This document shows, piece after piece, positions 22,562-34,273 of a DNA stretch of 39,357 nt. The notes below the pieces were generated by a model that was not told the origin of the DNA, made no database searches, and worked only from the letters and a program-made list of their open reading frames with translations. The position numbers and the translations under genes are program-made. The stretch is from Brachionus koreanus (Eukaryota > Rotifera > Eurotatoria > Ploima > Brachionidae). The DNA lies in contig PJRA01000302.1 in assembly GCA_016987375.1 (NCBI GenBank), positions 45,207 to 84,563 on the forward strand. Direction: 5' to 3'. Within the stretch, counting starts at the first letter, position 1. Each line of letters starts with the position of its first letter.

Positions 22562-22691
22562 AATTCTTAATTTTATAATTTTTATTTTTTAAACAAATTA
22601 TTAAATAATAAAAAATTTTTGCTTTAAATTTTTATTAACACTAAAAAACCGGATGACTTTTTTGACCTTTTTATTTAAATCTTTTTTTATA

Positions 22692-22749
22692 NNNNNNNNN
22701 NNNNNNNNNNNNNNNNNNNNNNNNNNNNNNNNNNNNNNNNNNNNNNNNN
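22692..22749. other. Assembly gap (58 N)
   Basis: An unresolved run between the FASTK-family gene's 3' flank and a LINE. The flanks are low-complexity, and a long hairpin lies 45 bases to the right, either of which can stop an assembly. Confidence 0.99.
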
Positions 22750-22771
22750 AAAAAACAAATAAAGAAAGTTA

Positions 22772-22793
22772 CAAAAGGGGTTCAAAAGGGGTT
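22772..22793. repeat. 11-bp tandem duplication
   Basis: CAAAAGGGGTT occurs twice head to tail (22772-22782, 22783-22793), directly abutting the left arm of the hairpin at 22794. Confidence 0.9.
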
Positions 22794-22842
22794 CTTTTTC
22801 ATTTTAAGCAAAAGAGATTTTCTTTTGCTTAAAATGAAAAAG
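22794..22842. repeat. Perfect hairpin: 22-bp arms, 5-nt loop
   Basis: The left arm 22794-22815 and right arm 22821-22842 are exact reverse complements (outer end CTTTTTCATTTTAAGC...); the loop GATTT is 22816-22820. It lies about 50 bases beyond the last readable codon of the adjacent LINE and 45 bases from the gap. Confidence 0.95.
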
Positions 22843-22889
22843 TTTCTGATTAAAATTTAGTTTCAGATTAAATCCATATTACTAATTCA

Positions 22890-24960
22890 TAAAGATGTTT
22901 TTTGCCGGGCAGTCACCCCACTTGAAAAATCGTTTCTCCTGTGTATTCTCATATTATTGCCTCTTAATATTGCCCTTTTCTTTTCTGATACAGATAACGG
23001 AACTTTAGATAGCTGAGCATTTTCCAGTCCACTGGCTAGTTTATACATTTCAATCACTTACTCTTCTTTCACTCAATTTTGTTAGCTCTATCTTCAATAA
23101 TCTCATTTCATTGTCCATAGCTTTCAAAGGAATTTTTGAGGCCAATTCCTAGACTTTTTCTAATGCACTTTCATCCGTCTTTTTATTTGAATTCCACACT
23201 TGCACCGCAAACTCTAAATGATGTCTTATCATAGATGTATATCATCTCTACTATCGAAAGTTCGCTTTAGCATTCTTAGGATCTTATAAGCTTTTGTACA
23301 TGCACTCTTTACCTGCACAGTCCTTTTTAAATAAAAGGATACCATCACTCCTAAATCTCTCTCGCAGCTAGTAACCTCTAGTAATACGTTCACACTCTCT
23401 TCTATGGTATGAGTTATATACTTATGCCCTTCGTTCAATCTTCCAAAATGCATAACTTTGCAATTTTTGGCACACAAACCCATCCCCCAAACTTTAACCA
23501 TTCATAAATTGCATCTAGACCATTCTGGTACTTCATTTTTTCATAAACTTTATTTTCAATCGAATATTTTTGAATCATCAGCATACATCTGCATCTTATT
23601 TGAGACACAATCTGGAAGGTCATTTATGTATATGATGAATAGCATTCGACCAAGAACAGACTTTATAGTAACTCCACTTAGAACCCTAGACCAATCTGAT
23701 ACAGGATTTTCAAATACTACACGTTGAGCTCGATTACATAAGAAATCTTAAAACCATTTCATCATTTGTTTCCCTATACCATATACTCCGAGCTTATGTA
23801 GAGGGCGTTTATGTGGTACTGTATCAAAAGCCTTAGAGAAATCAAGAAGTATCTCGTCAACAGTGTTACCTTTTGCTGTCTCTCTCGTTATCATGTCCAG
23901 TGTTTCGAGGAGATTGGTTACACATACTTTTTTAGGAACAAAACCATGCTGACTCTCTGATTATACTCTCTAATACTTTGCATACCACTGATGTGAGGGA
24001 TACTGGTCTATAATTTCCAGGTTCCATTCGCCTTCATTTTTTGAAAATTGGTGTTATATTAGCTTTTTTCAACTCAATTGGTATCTTTCCAAATTCAAGC
24101 GACCTTTTAAAAATTTTATGTATCGGCCTAGACACGGCTTTGGGACGATTCTTTAATATCAGCGGATGGACCTAATCCATTCCCATAATTTTTTTTAGCC
24201 CTATTCTATCCTAGTGGATAATGGGGAAGAGCTCATCTCCTTTTCAAGTCCCTTTTTGAGCAACAGCTCCGATCTGACACAGAGGCTACTGCATCGAGTT
24301 GATCATCTACACTGAAAATTTACTTCCGTTTAAATATGTTAGTTTTCTTTTGTTTTGTTCGTCAGGATTGATTTCAGCTAGTACATCATTTACGTCAAAA
24401 GTGGCATAAGTTCTTGGTGGGAAAAGAGGCAAAAAATCTTCGAGTGGTCATAATTAACCCATTTTTCACTTAATCGTGTGTTATCTTTTTTTAATGGGAC
24501 ATGTGCTTGACACTGTTGCTCATATTCATTTAAAAAAGAATCATAACTTTCGTTTACATCTAGGCTATCTAATTTTTTATTTAACTCTATCCAATTTTTA
24601 CTCATTGTTATTTCTTCAAATTTAGCCTTTTTAAACAATCTCCTTTTAGTCACAGTACCCTCTCTGGATCACTATTTATTAGCAAGTCTAATACACTAGA
24701 TTTATCATTACTTCCATGAAAGAACGTTGGGAAATCAAAACACTGTTTTAAATACTCTTCCCCTAAAGTATCAATAAAACTTGATTCAATTTCTCCAATG
24801 GCTAAACCTCCGTCGTGAGTCCAAACGACGTCTGGAAAATTAAAATCTCGACTCACCATAATTACATCGTAATTCCTTTTTACTAGCATATTTCTAGCCT
24901 TTTGTAGAGACTTATTTAAAGATTCTAACACACTAATATTATTAATCCGATGTCTATATA
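22890..24960 (-). mobile_element. 5'-truncated CR1-like LINE, decayed
   Basis: Read leftward: endonuclease C-terminal half (from about 24958; DFNFPDVVW near 24830, where the Gly before Asp is changed to Arg, then SVLDLLINSDPERV), a linker (24653-24390), RT finger (NYRPVSLTSVV near 24020), motif A DFSKAFDTVPHK near 23840, SGVTIKSVLG in place of the usual SGVPQGSVLGP, motif C MYADDSKIF near 23575, and a thumb/C-terminal part (HLEFAVQVWNSNKK near 23180) ending at about 22894. Stops and frameshifts are scattered. The missing endonuclease N-terminus is the usual result of incomplete reverse transcription. Confidence 0.88.
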
Positions 24961-25754
24961 CCTAACTTTTTCTTTTTATTCATTTAATCTTTTAATTCTA
25001 TTTAAAAAAATAAATACATATAAAGTAATTCACAGATATAGTACTGTAAACAAAGGTGTATGTCATAAGTTGTGCTATTTATTTTCTAATTAAAAAAATA
25101 AAAAAGACTTTGCTTTAAAAAATGTTTTATTGAAATCCAATTACATAATGCTTTATAAAGTAAATTAAAAAAATGTTAGTGATTTAAGCTGCAGTTTAGC
25201 TTAAAAATAAGGACTGGAGAAAAGATTTAGAGCGAAGTGAAGACTCGTATCTAAAAAAAATAGTGGACATCTTACTAAAGTTGTTAATAAAATTAAATAA
25301 CTTTGAATGAATATTGATAAAAAGCTTTCATTCTTTCAGATACATTGCAAGTTTAAGAACTTCTTTTTAAAAGCGTCTTTTTGCAATAAAAAAGCTACTG
25401 ATCTTGTCATAAAGAGTGAGGCTTCAATTTTCACAACCCCTCATTTTGCCGTTCTTTGACTTTAGTTTATCCTTATCAATTTCGATACTAAAAGAAACAT
25501 TAAAATTTGTAGCAAAATAGCATATAGCTTAGATCTTTCCTTGTGATTTATCATCTTTTTTTGCTCAATGATTGGTTTTATACATTTTGGTAACTAAGGC
25601 CAAGTTGAAAAAAGGCGCTGTGATTTTTTTGGTCTCAGGACAGAGGAATCGAACAACTCGCTGATAACGGACGGTGCATTATTATTTACACAAAATTCAA
25701 ATCCTTTTAACTTGGAATGGTAAAAGTCAAATGAAAAAATTTTTTTTTTATTTA
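24961..25754. other. Spacer between LINE and transposase remnants
   Basis: AT-rich. Minus-strand text from about 25740 to 25330 has longish open stretches (for example SELFDSSVLRPKKSQRLFST near 25660) interrupted by stops. It looks like a decayed coding region, possibly transposon-derived, but I do not recognise the family. Confidence 0.3.
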
Positions 25755-26090
25755 ATACTTATTTTATTATCTGTAAAAAATTATTTTTTGTATAGAGACA
25801 ACACACCGCTATAGATCTCAATTTTGTCTTAAAACCCAACATCAGTAATTGTAAAAAGTTCGAATTAGTTTTTTTTATACATGATTCAAAACGTCGATTC
25901 AATTGTTGTTTTGTTATTGCTTCCCAACCTCCTTCATAGACATACCAAGATACCCCAAAAGTCTTCTATTGATCTTGCTTGTGGAACATTTGGAAGATTA
26001 ATGTCTTTTGGTACATAATAAACCATTTCATTCATCCAAGAAATCTTTAAATATTTTTACCCTTTTTTTTAAGAGCAAATCTTTCAGCAT
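25755..26090 (-). pseudogene. Tc1/IS630-type transposase C-terminus remnant
   Basis: On the minus strand the text reads YVPKDINLPNVPQARSIEDF and WGIL, then after a frame slip VYEGGWEAITKQQLNRRF, then GFKTKLRSIA. P-x-x-R-x-I-E-D-F-W-G is the site of the last catalytic acidic residue (Glu) of DDE transposases of the IS630/Tc1 group, followed by their usual helical tail. The first two catalytic Asp regions are not found to the right, so only about the last 90 residues survive. Confidence 0.65.
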
Positions 26091-26771
26091 CAGTTAGCAT
26101 TTTTTTCAAAAAAAATCTAATATTATAAATTTTGTCCTTTTCAACTAATGTATTGTTGCAATTTAAAAAATCATTGTTAGATGGCTAAACACTTAGAGCA
26201 TATGATTTTTATTAGGAAAATAAGCGAATTAATGCTTTTTCTTTTGATAAATTAAAAAAAGTTGAAATAAAAAAACACAAAATTTTTTGACTCACCCAAA
26301 TAAATTTGCATAGATACTTTGATAACTTTTTTGTCATGAATAAATTTTTTAAACTCAAAATATTTAATTTGCATTAGCTTTTGTTAATTTTTTTTTTGTC
26401 GGTCATAGTGGACCAATTAACCGTTTTTCTATTTTTTTGTTTTAGTTAAGCATGAACCAAAACAAATACAATTGAGTTATAAATAAATTGATAAATAAAT
26501 CTAAAAAAAACTAAAAATTACAAGTTTGATATCTTTCACAGCATAACTTAAATATAATTGCAAATATTTGCAATTAATTGATGAATGTTTGAGATGAATT
26601 AATCGATTTCAAGGGCGTAATTGTTCATTGTAATTTTTTGTTTCTTTAACAAAATGAACTACTAGCAAGCAAAATGAAGTATAAATTTTTTTGATTTTTT
26701 AATCAATAAAAAAAAATTTTTTTTTTGTTAAAAACAAGAATAAAATTGAATTCAAAACTTTATATTTGTGT
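26091..26771. other. AT-rich intergenic stretch
   Basis: Nothing coding was recognised. It forms the 3' flank of the carrier gene on the minus strand; no clean AATAAA is seen there within 80 bases of the stop, only an AATATA-type variant about 15 bases past it. Confidence 0.4.
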
Positions 26772-27790
26772 TTATGAATAATTAAGATTTCTTACAAAAT
26801 TGGTTAATTGTTCGTAGAAAAAGAAAGTGAGACCACTGGACAGAGCGGCTTTGAGAACACTCGGTAAAAAGCCCTTATAAATTCCCAAAAGGCCTTCATT
26901 TTTTACACTTTTATACAAGCAATTCCACAGACCTGAAAATTCAACCACCTAAAATTTAACCATTTTAGATAAAAATAATTTTTTTTTAATTTTTCTAATA
27001 CTTTTCCAAACTGTTTTCTAGCGTCTTCAAATCCTTGAATTTGAAGTCTTTTTTTACTCAAATCAAATGGATAAACAATTGTTTTAGCTATAATGCCAGA
27101 CAAAGAGCCATTGATGCTCGACTGGAAAACAGAAATATTTTTTGTATTATTAGAACTATCAATTCGCATTGCATAATCCCAAAGTGAATTTAAAAATTGA
27201 TAAACACCAAGTTTACAAGCAGTTTCGGGAGTAATTAGCATTAGGTTAGGAACAGTGCCTCTGTAAAAGCCTTTAAGGCCTTCATTAGTATAAACTTTTT
27301 TCACTGCATCCAAAACTCCTTGATAGATCCTTGGTTCGCCTTGAGTTACCAACCGAGTTCTTATTGTATCTATTGGTTGATTAGTTACTAGTGTCAAACT
27401 AGCTGCAATGCCCCCACACATAAAATGTGCTGCAAATTTTTTGTCTTCTGTTTCTACTAAGCTAGGCCATAAGGTGAATGCTTGACGAGTTAGAGCTTCG
27501 AACCAAAGCAAATGGGCCGAAAATGAGATTGATAATAATTGACCAGTTAGGTGACCTTTCCACAAAGCAAATAATCCTTCTTCTTTTATTATTGTAGAAA
27601 ATGATTGACCTAGAGTTTTGTATTTGGAAAATTGGGATTTTTTCGATATTGGTTCATATTGAACCTGATAGCGTATTTTCAACACATCAAATGGCTGTAT
27701 CAGGCCTCTGGTTAAAATAGCACTGCTAGTAGTTACAAATGCCTGTTCTTGTGTACTTAAATTTATTTTTTTAGGGTCGTATCCGACCAT
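26772..27790 (-). CDS. SLC25A19: Mitochondrial thiamine pyrophosphate carrier (SLC25A19-type)
   Basis: Two exons: 27790-27002 and 26948-26772, joined across a 53-bp intron (26949-27001), giving 321 residues; the human protein has 320. It begins MVGYDP, as the vertebrate carrier does. Three SLC25 repeats are seen with signature motifs PFDVLKIR (33-40), PIDTIRTR (139-146) and PFDLSKKR (241-248). After the splice the frame reads VVEFSGLWNC...EGLLGIYKGFLPSVLKAALS and ends in YEQLTNFV, which aligns without gaps to the known family end. The product sits in the mitochondrial inner membrane and imports thiamine pyrophosphate for matrix dehydrogenases. A TTG three codons upstream extends the frame, but ATG 27790 is chosen on homology. 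An alternative AG at 26932 would shift the frame, so the acceptor at 26949-26950 is correct. Confidence 0.93.
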
Positions 27791-29190
27791 TTTTTTCAAA
27801 ATAAATTAGAAAAAAAATCATTTTTATTTTTGTTAAGAAAAATTTATTTTAGTAATCATAAATAAAATTAACTTCGCCGCAGACTTACAGCTAAGGCAAT
27901 TGTCTGAATTTTTAATTATAATAAAATTTTAAAATGATGGATTTGTGTGTCTATAGAGCTTTAATTGGAGCTTTTTTTTTTATTATTGTTGTTGTAGACG
28001 GTGTTGAAAGCTGAGCAAGTCCTCGCGACAAAATCGATTTTTGAAGAAAAAAAGAAAAAATTATTTTATTTATTTTAGGTCAAGAATAGGTTATTTGAAA
28101 AATAGTTGAATTTTGTAATGGGACTTGAAATCTTATTAGGCTTGCATTGTTTTTTGTTTTATTTCTAGAGTTTGAATGGATTGTAAGAAAAAAACAAGAT
28201 TATAAAATCGAGTGTTTATTTGCATTTGCTTTTCATTAGTATTTACGCTATAAATAAATCAACCAGAGACGATTAGATATTTTTGGGTCTTAAAAAATTG
28301 AAGGGAAAATTTGTGATTTTTTTGTTTTAAAATTGAGATTTAAATCAAGATTTTATTAAATAATTTCTATCTAATCCACTTTTAAAATAAAATATTTATT
28401 TTGTTAAATATGCTAAATTTTTAAATAAATTTATCCAAAATTATATAATCGGTCTTCTAATATTTAGAGAATATTGACCTGATTTATGAATAGATAGAAA
28501 AAAAGTTAAATTTCTATTTAAACTTAAATATTATATTTTTTCCTCTTTTTTCCTTTTTTTTTGGATATTCATATCGTTAATTTCTAGTTTCGTTAATCAA
28601 GTGGAATAAAAGATTTTAAAATTTTCTATCAATTGTAAATTTAGTTATCAGATTTTTAAGTTTTGATAGGAAATTATATTTTTTTTATGACCTTTTCTTA
28701 TTTTTCAAGATGAATAATTTTCTATAAATTTTTGAGAATAATTTAAATGGGCTCATTCTATTACTGAAACGGGCTCATAATTATTTTGGACTCAATAGTT
28801 AATTAATTATGTGATATATAATTACTACTTTGGACTCATTTATTAATTATTTTTGGCCTCTAAAATTACTAAATAAGAGTTACGATATTTCTTAAACGAT
28901 AACAATTTTTATTTTAATATTTATTTATTCTTATATGAGATAAAGTAATAAAATTTCAATAATAATTTTATTAAGCAAGGAAAGAATTATTTGAGTAAAA
29001 TAAAAAAATTTATATTTTGAATAAAGTAAAATAATAAAGAAATTTATAAACAAAGTAAAAAGAAATTTTTGAGTAAAATTGAGAAGATAATGAAATAACT
29101 ATATAGCAGTTTTCTTAGGACTCCCTCTCTGTCTTTTAACTCCTTGTGTAGTAGATATTGTGTTCATTAGTGGTTTTGAACATTATTGAA
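27791..29190. other. Intergenic stretch, no gene recognised
   Basis: AT-rich sequence upstream of the carrier gene; its promoter should lie near 27800-27950. Between 28745 and 28860 the words GGGCTCAT and TTGGACTCA recur several times at irregular spacing, a weak local repeat. Nothing else was seen. Confidence 0.4.
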
Positions 29191-29194
29191 CATT

Positions 29195-29450
29195 AGTTTT
29201 GAACTGCTTGATTGTGGCTATTGTATAAAAAACATATAGCTGCATTGCATTGTGAGCCTTTTTTCTTAACTTTTTTACAACGGTACTCTTCTTTTGTTCC
29301 AGTTTTTGTTTCGAATGGCCTCTTATATGACCATGTTGCATTTTCTTTTAACCATTCGGTAACTTGGTTTGCATTTTCGAAAGTTTCTGCAATTATCCAG
29401 TTTTTCTTTTGTTTGATTAATATTTCTTTTGATTGCTAAATTTTTTAGTC
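29195..29450 (-). pseudogene. MULE-type transposase N-terminal zinc-finger remnant (FLYWCH/WRKY-like)
   Basis: On the minus strand one frame reads WIIAETFENANQVTEWLKEN, ATWSYKRPFETKTGTKEEYR, then CKKVKKKGSQCNAAICFLYN before a stop. The order (Trp, helix, Trp, T-x-x-G-x-K-x-x-Y-R-C, then G-x-x-C-x-A, then LYNS) is that of the FLYWCH/WRKY-GCM1-type DNA-binding domain at the start of animal Mutator-like transposases. No start codon and no catalytic domain is attached. The assignment rests on remembered family pattern. Confidence 0.5.
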
Positions 29451-32157
29451 GTTTAAAAAAATTAAGTAAAAATTATTTGAAATTATTAAAATTGAAATTA
29501 ATTAAATTAAAATTAAAATTGATATAAACAAGTAGAATTATTTGGCATGTAATTTTTTATTTGATTACATTTCAGAATAACAAGCCGGTTTCCCTTAGTT
29601 TTTATATTTTTTTTCGATTATAACATTTCAAAAACAAAACAAAATTAAATAATTCATTAATTATTTTGAATTATATGCCAATCTTGGGCCTTTTGTTTTC
29701 AATACTGGCTTAGGCTCTTAACCTGTAACCGAATCATAGTATTTTTGGGTACTGATGTTGATTTATGGTTTATATTTTTTTGTAAAAAAATTTTGTTGAA
29801 CTCAAAAAAACTATCAAAATTCATTAAATAATTTTTTTTTGAAAAATAATGAGTTTTTTTTTTAAATAAAGTAAAATTAGTGCTAGATTCTGAAATTTTA
29901 GTGAAAAAATATAATTAACCGAATTATTTTAGTAATTATAGCTAGAAACTCACACGTTTAAGTAAAAAAATAAATTGTTTGCATCAGGTAATATTTTTAT
30001 TTGAAGAATTAATTAAGGCTAAAGTAAATAGATCATTTTTGCTTAATTATATAGTTAGGATCATTGGCAAAAAAATAAGGAATTGAGTAATAAGTAATAA
30101 TATCAAAAATTTGTAGTAAAACGATACTTAATATTTTATTTTTTTTAAAAAATAGAGAATTTACATTCAAATGTAAAATTTTCAAATCATTCACATAATT
30201 TGGGTATGATGGACAGGCATATTTCTTTCAGAAAAATTCTTCGCTAAAATTAAAAACTGAAGGAAGATTTCATGTTATTTTTGAAGAATCATTCTCAAAA
30301 GTAAATAGTAAATAGATCATTTTTAGTAATATAAAATTTCAATTATTCTAGATGATCTTCAGTTAGATTTTGTCTATTTTAAAACAATGAATTAAGCTAA
30401 TTTAATTTTTATCTATTTTTTTTCAATATTTTGTGGCTTTGAAATTAATTTAAAAAAAATTTCCAATGTTTTTTTTTAAAACAAAAATTAATTGTATTTG
30501 ACTCATAATATTTAAACGAAAAGAAAATTTTTTTCAGTTTAAATGCAACATTAATTGAGATTTTTGTGATAAAAAAATCAATTTTTCTAGTATTTGATCC
30601 AGCGCTTTAAATTGGATCAAGATTTTTGAAGTATTTAGTCACATATTTAAACCAAAAACTTGATTTTAATGAAGAACCAAGTAAATGAAATTAAGGAATG
30701 CTTTAACATGGGTGAGATGGTGAGAATGCATTAACCAAACTTGTGTTTCGCTGCAATTTCGAACAAGGGAATGCATTTATTTAATTTTAAAAATCTTTTT
30801 TTTTGTTTTTTTTTAATAATAAATTATGCATCAAAAAAATAACTTGACAACCATTCTATCATATCAGGATTTAGATCTCGAAAAGCGAAGTTACTTTTTT
30901 ATTGAAAAAAAAAATCCTAATTCAGGAGTATAAAAAAATCATATAATAAATAATACTCAAATTACTGTAGGCTTTTATTTTTATTTTTTTTTGCAAATTA
31001 AAAAATATAGAAAGTATTTTAATCTAAAATAGCAAGTCCAATCATTAAAATATTGTTTTAATAGATTTCAATCTTTAAAAAAAATCTTAGAAAAATAAAA
31101 GATAGGCTTTGATGAAATTTTTTTTGCTGTCACTCTTTAATTTATTAAAAATATTTTAAAGATCATTGAAGATATTAACTGTTTAGTAGTCCTGAACGTG
31201 GTAAGAACAAAACTTTAACAAAAATATGAAAATAAATTTTTTATCGTATTTTAATTTTATCATTTTTATAAAGAATTAGAAAAAAAATTTTTTTTCTTCA
31301 AATTTTGGGAAAAAACCAAGACATTGTTGTTAAGTTTAGAATATTTTTTTTATTTGTTATTTTATTAAATTATTGAGAATTCGCTTAAAATTAATTTTTA
31401 GCAAGAAATTTTTAGGCAGTTAAATAAGTCTAATTTAAAAAAACAAGTTAACATTAATAAAAATTTGAGGCTATCTATCTGTTGGAATTTTTAATAAAAA
31501 TTTCAAATATTTACAATTTTTTAATTAAATTGTCACTGTTGGTTTTAAATATACATGTTGAAACAGAAAAAAATATGAGTACAAAAAACTTGATTTGATC
31601 CATAAAATAAATCAAGTAGGTTATTAGAGACTGTTTCTATGAGCATTTGTTTGTCTTCTCTATGAAGAAAACAAACAAATTTGAACGGAACAATAAAATA
31701 AGACATGCTAACACTTAGTTCAAATTTGGACCAATTAATAAACTAAACTAAAAATAGTTTCAGAAGAAATATTTATTGTCTGAGCACGTATTTTGAAAAT
31801 AATTTGAACAAAAAAAAATAGAATAATCTTATTATTTAGAATAAGTGGTAACATTGATATAAGAGAAAAAGATTATTTCAAGGTTTGCTCATTTAAATAG
31901 TCATTTTTTAAAATTTTAAAAATATTAATTGTTCTAAAATTAAATATCAAGTTTCTTACTAATAATTTTAGTTAGGAATTTTTAATTGCAAAATGAATTT
32001 CATGATCAAAATTTAATGATCATATCCAAACATTTTTTTCATTGAAACTTTTATTGTGGAGACATATTTTCATGTGTAACAAAACATTCTAAGTCATAGC
32101 TAAGTATTGTGAATAAAGTATTGAAGGTTTACTATAAAAATTTTCACTCAAAAATGA
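29451..32157. other. 2.7-kb AT-rich intergenic stretch
   Basis: No coding signal was recognised on either strand. An imperfect hairpin lies at 31646-31682 (ATTTGTTTG... with its complement ending CAAACAAAT). A possible relative of the fold-back element in the FASTK-family intron lies at about 31990-32100. Confidence 0.4.
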
Positions 32158-32760
32158 CTAAGATAGATAGATAGACTGCAGTGTTATTGAAAACACGTTG
32201 CTAATTAATATTAGCTAAGGCAGTTAAAACATTAATTTTATCAATAGCGTTTTTGAATGAATTAAGTGACTTTGCGTGTTTTAATTCACGTGATAATTTG
32301 TTCCAAACATTGACTCATTCTATTATTGAAAAAGTTTGATCGTTGTTGATTTTATTTTACTAATTCTGTGATTATCTTATTTTTCATTTATATTAGATGC
32401 AATAGGCTTCCCATACCAGTTTATACTATACATTTTATGTATGTTGTTCTTTATATTTCTGGATTAAATCACCTCTAATGCGTCTCAATTTTAGGCTAGT
32501 TAAGTCCATATTCATATACCTTTCTTCATAGTTTAAATATCTAGTTAATTAAGGTATTCTGGTTAACCTATGTCCTCTAATATTTTTATATCTTTTAAAT
32601 AAATATGGTAAGCAAACAAGCATAGCAGATTCAAGGTTTGGTCTAATATAACAAGTATATAGTCTTTTCCAAATAATTTTGCTTCTAATTTGTTTTCTAC
32701 TTCATCAAAAATTTTTGTATCATCTGTATATTTTTCACGTTCGCTTGACAAGACAAGTCT
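32158..32760 (-). mobile_element. CR1-like LINE 3'-end remnant with tetranucleotide tail
   Basis: On the minus strand, from about 32760: TDDTKIF (relic of motif C and following sequence), LYTCYIRPNLESAM (thumb; usual form Y-x-x-xIRPxLEYA), then YEERYMNMDLTSLKLRRIRG and DLIQKYK, and finally VNVWNKLSRELKHAKSLNSF with KNAIDKI. These are the conserved C-terminal blocks of CR1/L2-group reverse transcriptases. The end at 32162 is a short (TATC)n run, and a microsatellite 3' tail is typical of CR1. Several stops and frameshifts are present. Confidence 0.75.
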
Positions 32761-33584
32761 TTACTTGATAAATATATTAAATAAAGTCGAAATTAAAAAC
32801 CTATTTTTAATAAAAACATTTGAGTATGATTATTTAAATTTGTTCATAAACTTTTTTTTGCCTTTTAATTTATATTTTTTAATTTTTTTAATAAAAAAAA
32901 AACAAAAGCTTGAAAAAAATAAAAAAATTTTTATTAGAATAAAGAAATTACATTAAACTTTTATTAATTTCATTAATTTAATATTTTAGTCAAAGACATA
33001 TTACTTAGTTTCTTAAACCATTAGATGGCGGACAAATTTATTTCAAATTTTTAGGACATTTAATTCATTCAGTCTACTGAATATTTGTCCTGTTTCATTT
33101 AAGTTTTCTCGAAGCCAATTTATTTAGGTCCAAAATTTCTTTTGAATTTTAAATTGAAGAAAAAAATGTATATGTATTCATTTTTTTAGATTCTGTGATC
33201 AGTTTTCTTTTTTTCTTTTGAGTAAAATTCATAATAAACTATTTAATTAGCTTATCTGGAAGCTTTTTTAGACCAGAGTATTAAGTCAATTATCTACAAG
33301 ACTTAAAATTTTTGCCAGTTAAAAATAATTTTCAAAATGTCACTTATTGAATGTAACTAGTCTCGTTACAATCTATTTATAACTTAACATGAAGTTAGTT
33401 AACAAGATATTTAACTTGTCTCGGAAACTTTAAATTTTGTTGAAAAGATTAAAGATAACGGGTGTTCAAAAAAGAATGTTCAAAAGTTTGTTAAGGTAAA
33501 AAAATATTGACTGATTTTCCCATTGACTGAATTTAACCAAATTTTGTAGAGTTATTTAATATCAACTAATTATTAAAAAAATTT
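32761..33584. other. AT-rich intergenic stretch
   Basis: Nothing was recognised except a short stretch at 33530-33560 (AACCAAATTTTGTAGAGTTATT) whose reverse complement resembles part of the right arm of the neighbouring fold-back element (34142-34166). Confidence 0.35.
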
Positions 33585-34273
33585 AAAACCAAATTTTTAA
33601 AATTTTTATCAATAGAAATAGGGCATTCGGAACATTTTACCTAGAAATAACGAGTGTTCTTTGATGTTATTATACTTAATGTACATATTTAATAGTTTGT
33701 TTTTTTTTTAGAGCAAAAAAATCTGATTAACATGAGCTCCTGATCATTTCTTTATGACTTTTTGTTCAAAAGTTATAAAAAAACACTCAAATTTGATTTT
33801 TTGAATTTCTTCAAAAATATTTATTATTTGGGTATTTTATCTTTTTAAAAGTAAACAGTACTACTTCTAAGTTTTTTTTAAAATGTTGATAATGTTTTTC
33901 AAAAAATATTTTAAATTTATATTTTATCTAAAGCCTATTCTTAACTTAATGCTAGGTAAAAAATTGACAATATTTGGACTGTCGTTTCGCACGATATGAC
34001 AAAAAATACATGGCTACCTATATATTTTGAAGAAATTCAAAAAATCAAATTTGATTGTTTTTTTTATAACTTTTGAACAAAAAGTCATAAAGAAATGATC
34101 AGGAGCTCATGTTAATCAGATTTTTTTGCTCTAAAAAAACAAACTATAACTGTACAAAATTTGGTTAAACATGTACATTAACTATAATAACATCAAAGAA
34201 CACTCGTTATTTCTAGGTAAAGGTGTTCCGAATGCCCTATTTCTATTGATAAAAATTTTAAAAACTTGGTTTT
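33585..34273. mobile_element. Fold-back / long-TIR element, about 689 bp
   Basis: The left arm (33585-33820) and right arm (about 34022-34273) are inverted copies of each other: AATAGGGCATTCGGAAC at 33613-33632 recurs in reverse complement at 34225-34243, and the arms stay alignable for about 235 bases with few substitutions. One extra block of about 25-30 bases in the right arm (near 34140-34170) breaks symmetry. The centre (33821-34021) is about 200 bp. No open frame of note is present, so it is non-autonomous. No target-site duplication could be fixed because the ends lie in A/T runs. Confidence 0.85.

Noticed and set aside
26903..27001. Carrier gene read through its intron to a stop at 26903
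   Set aside because: The read-through tail loses the last SLC25 helix; splicing 26949-27001 restores a gap-free match to the family C-terminus.
31646..31682. Imperfect hairpin (ATTTGTTTGTCTTC with near-complement)
   Set aside because: The arms differ by an inserted triplet and the sequence is low complexity; similar hairpins are expected by chance in DNA this AT-rich.
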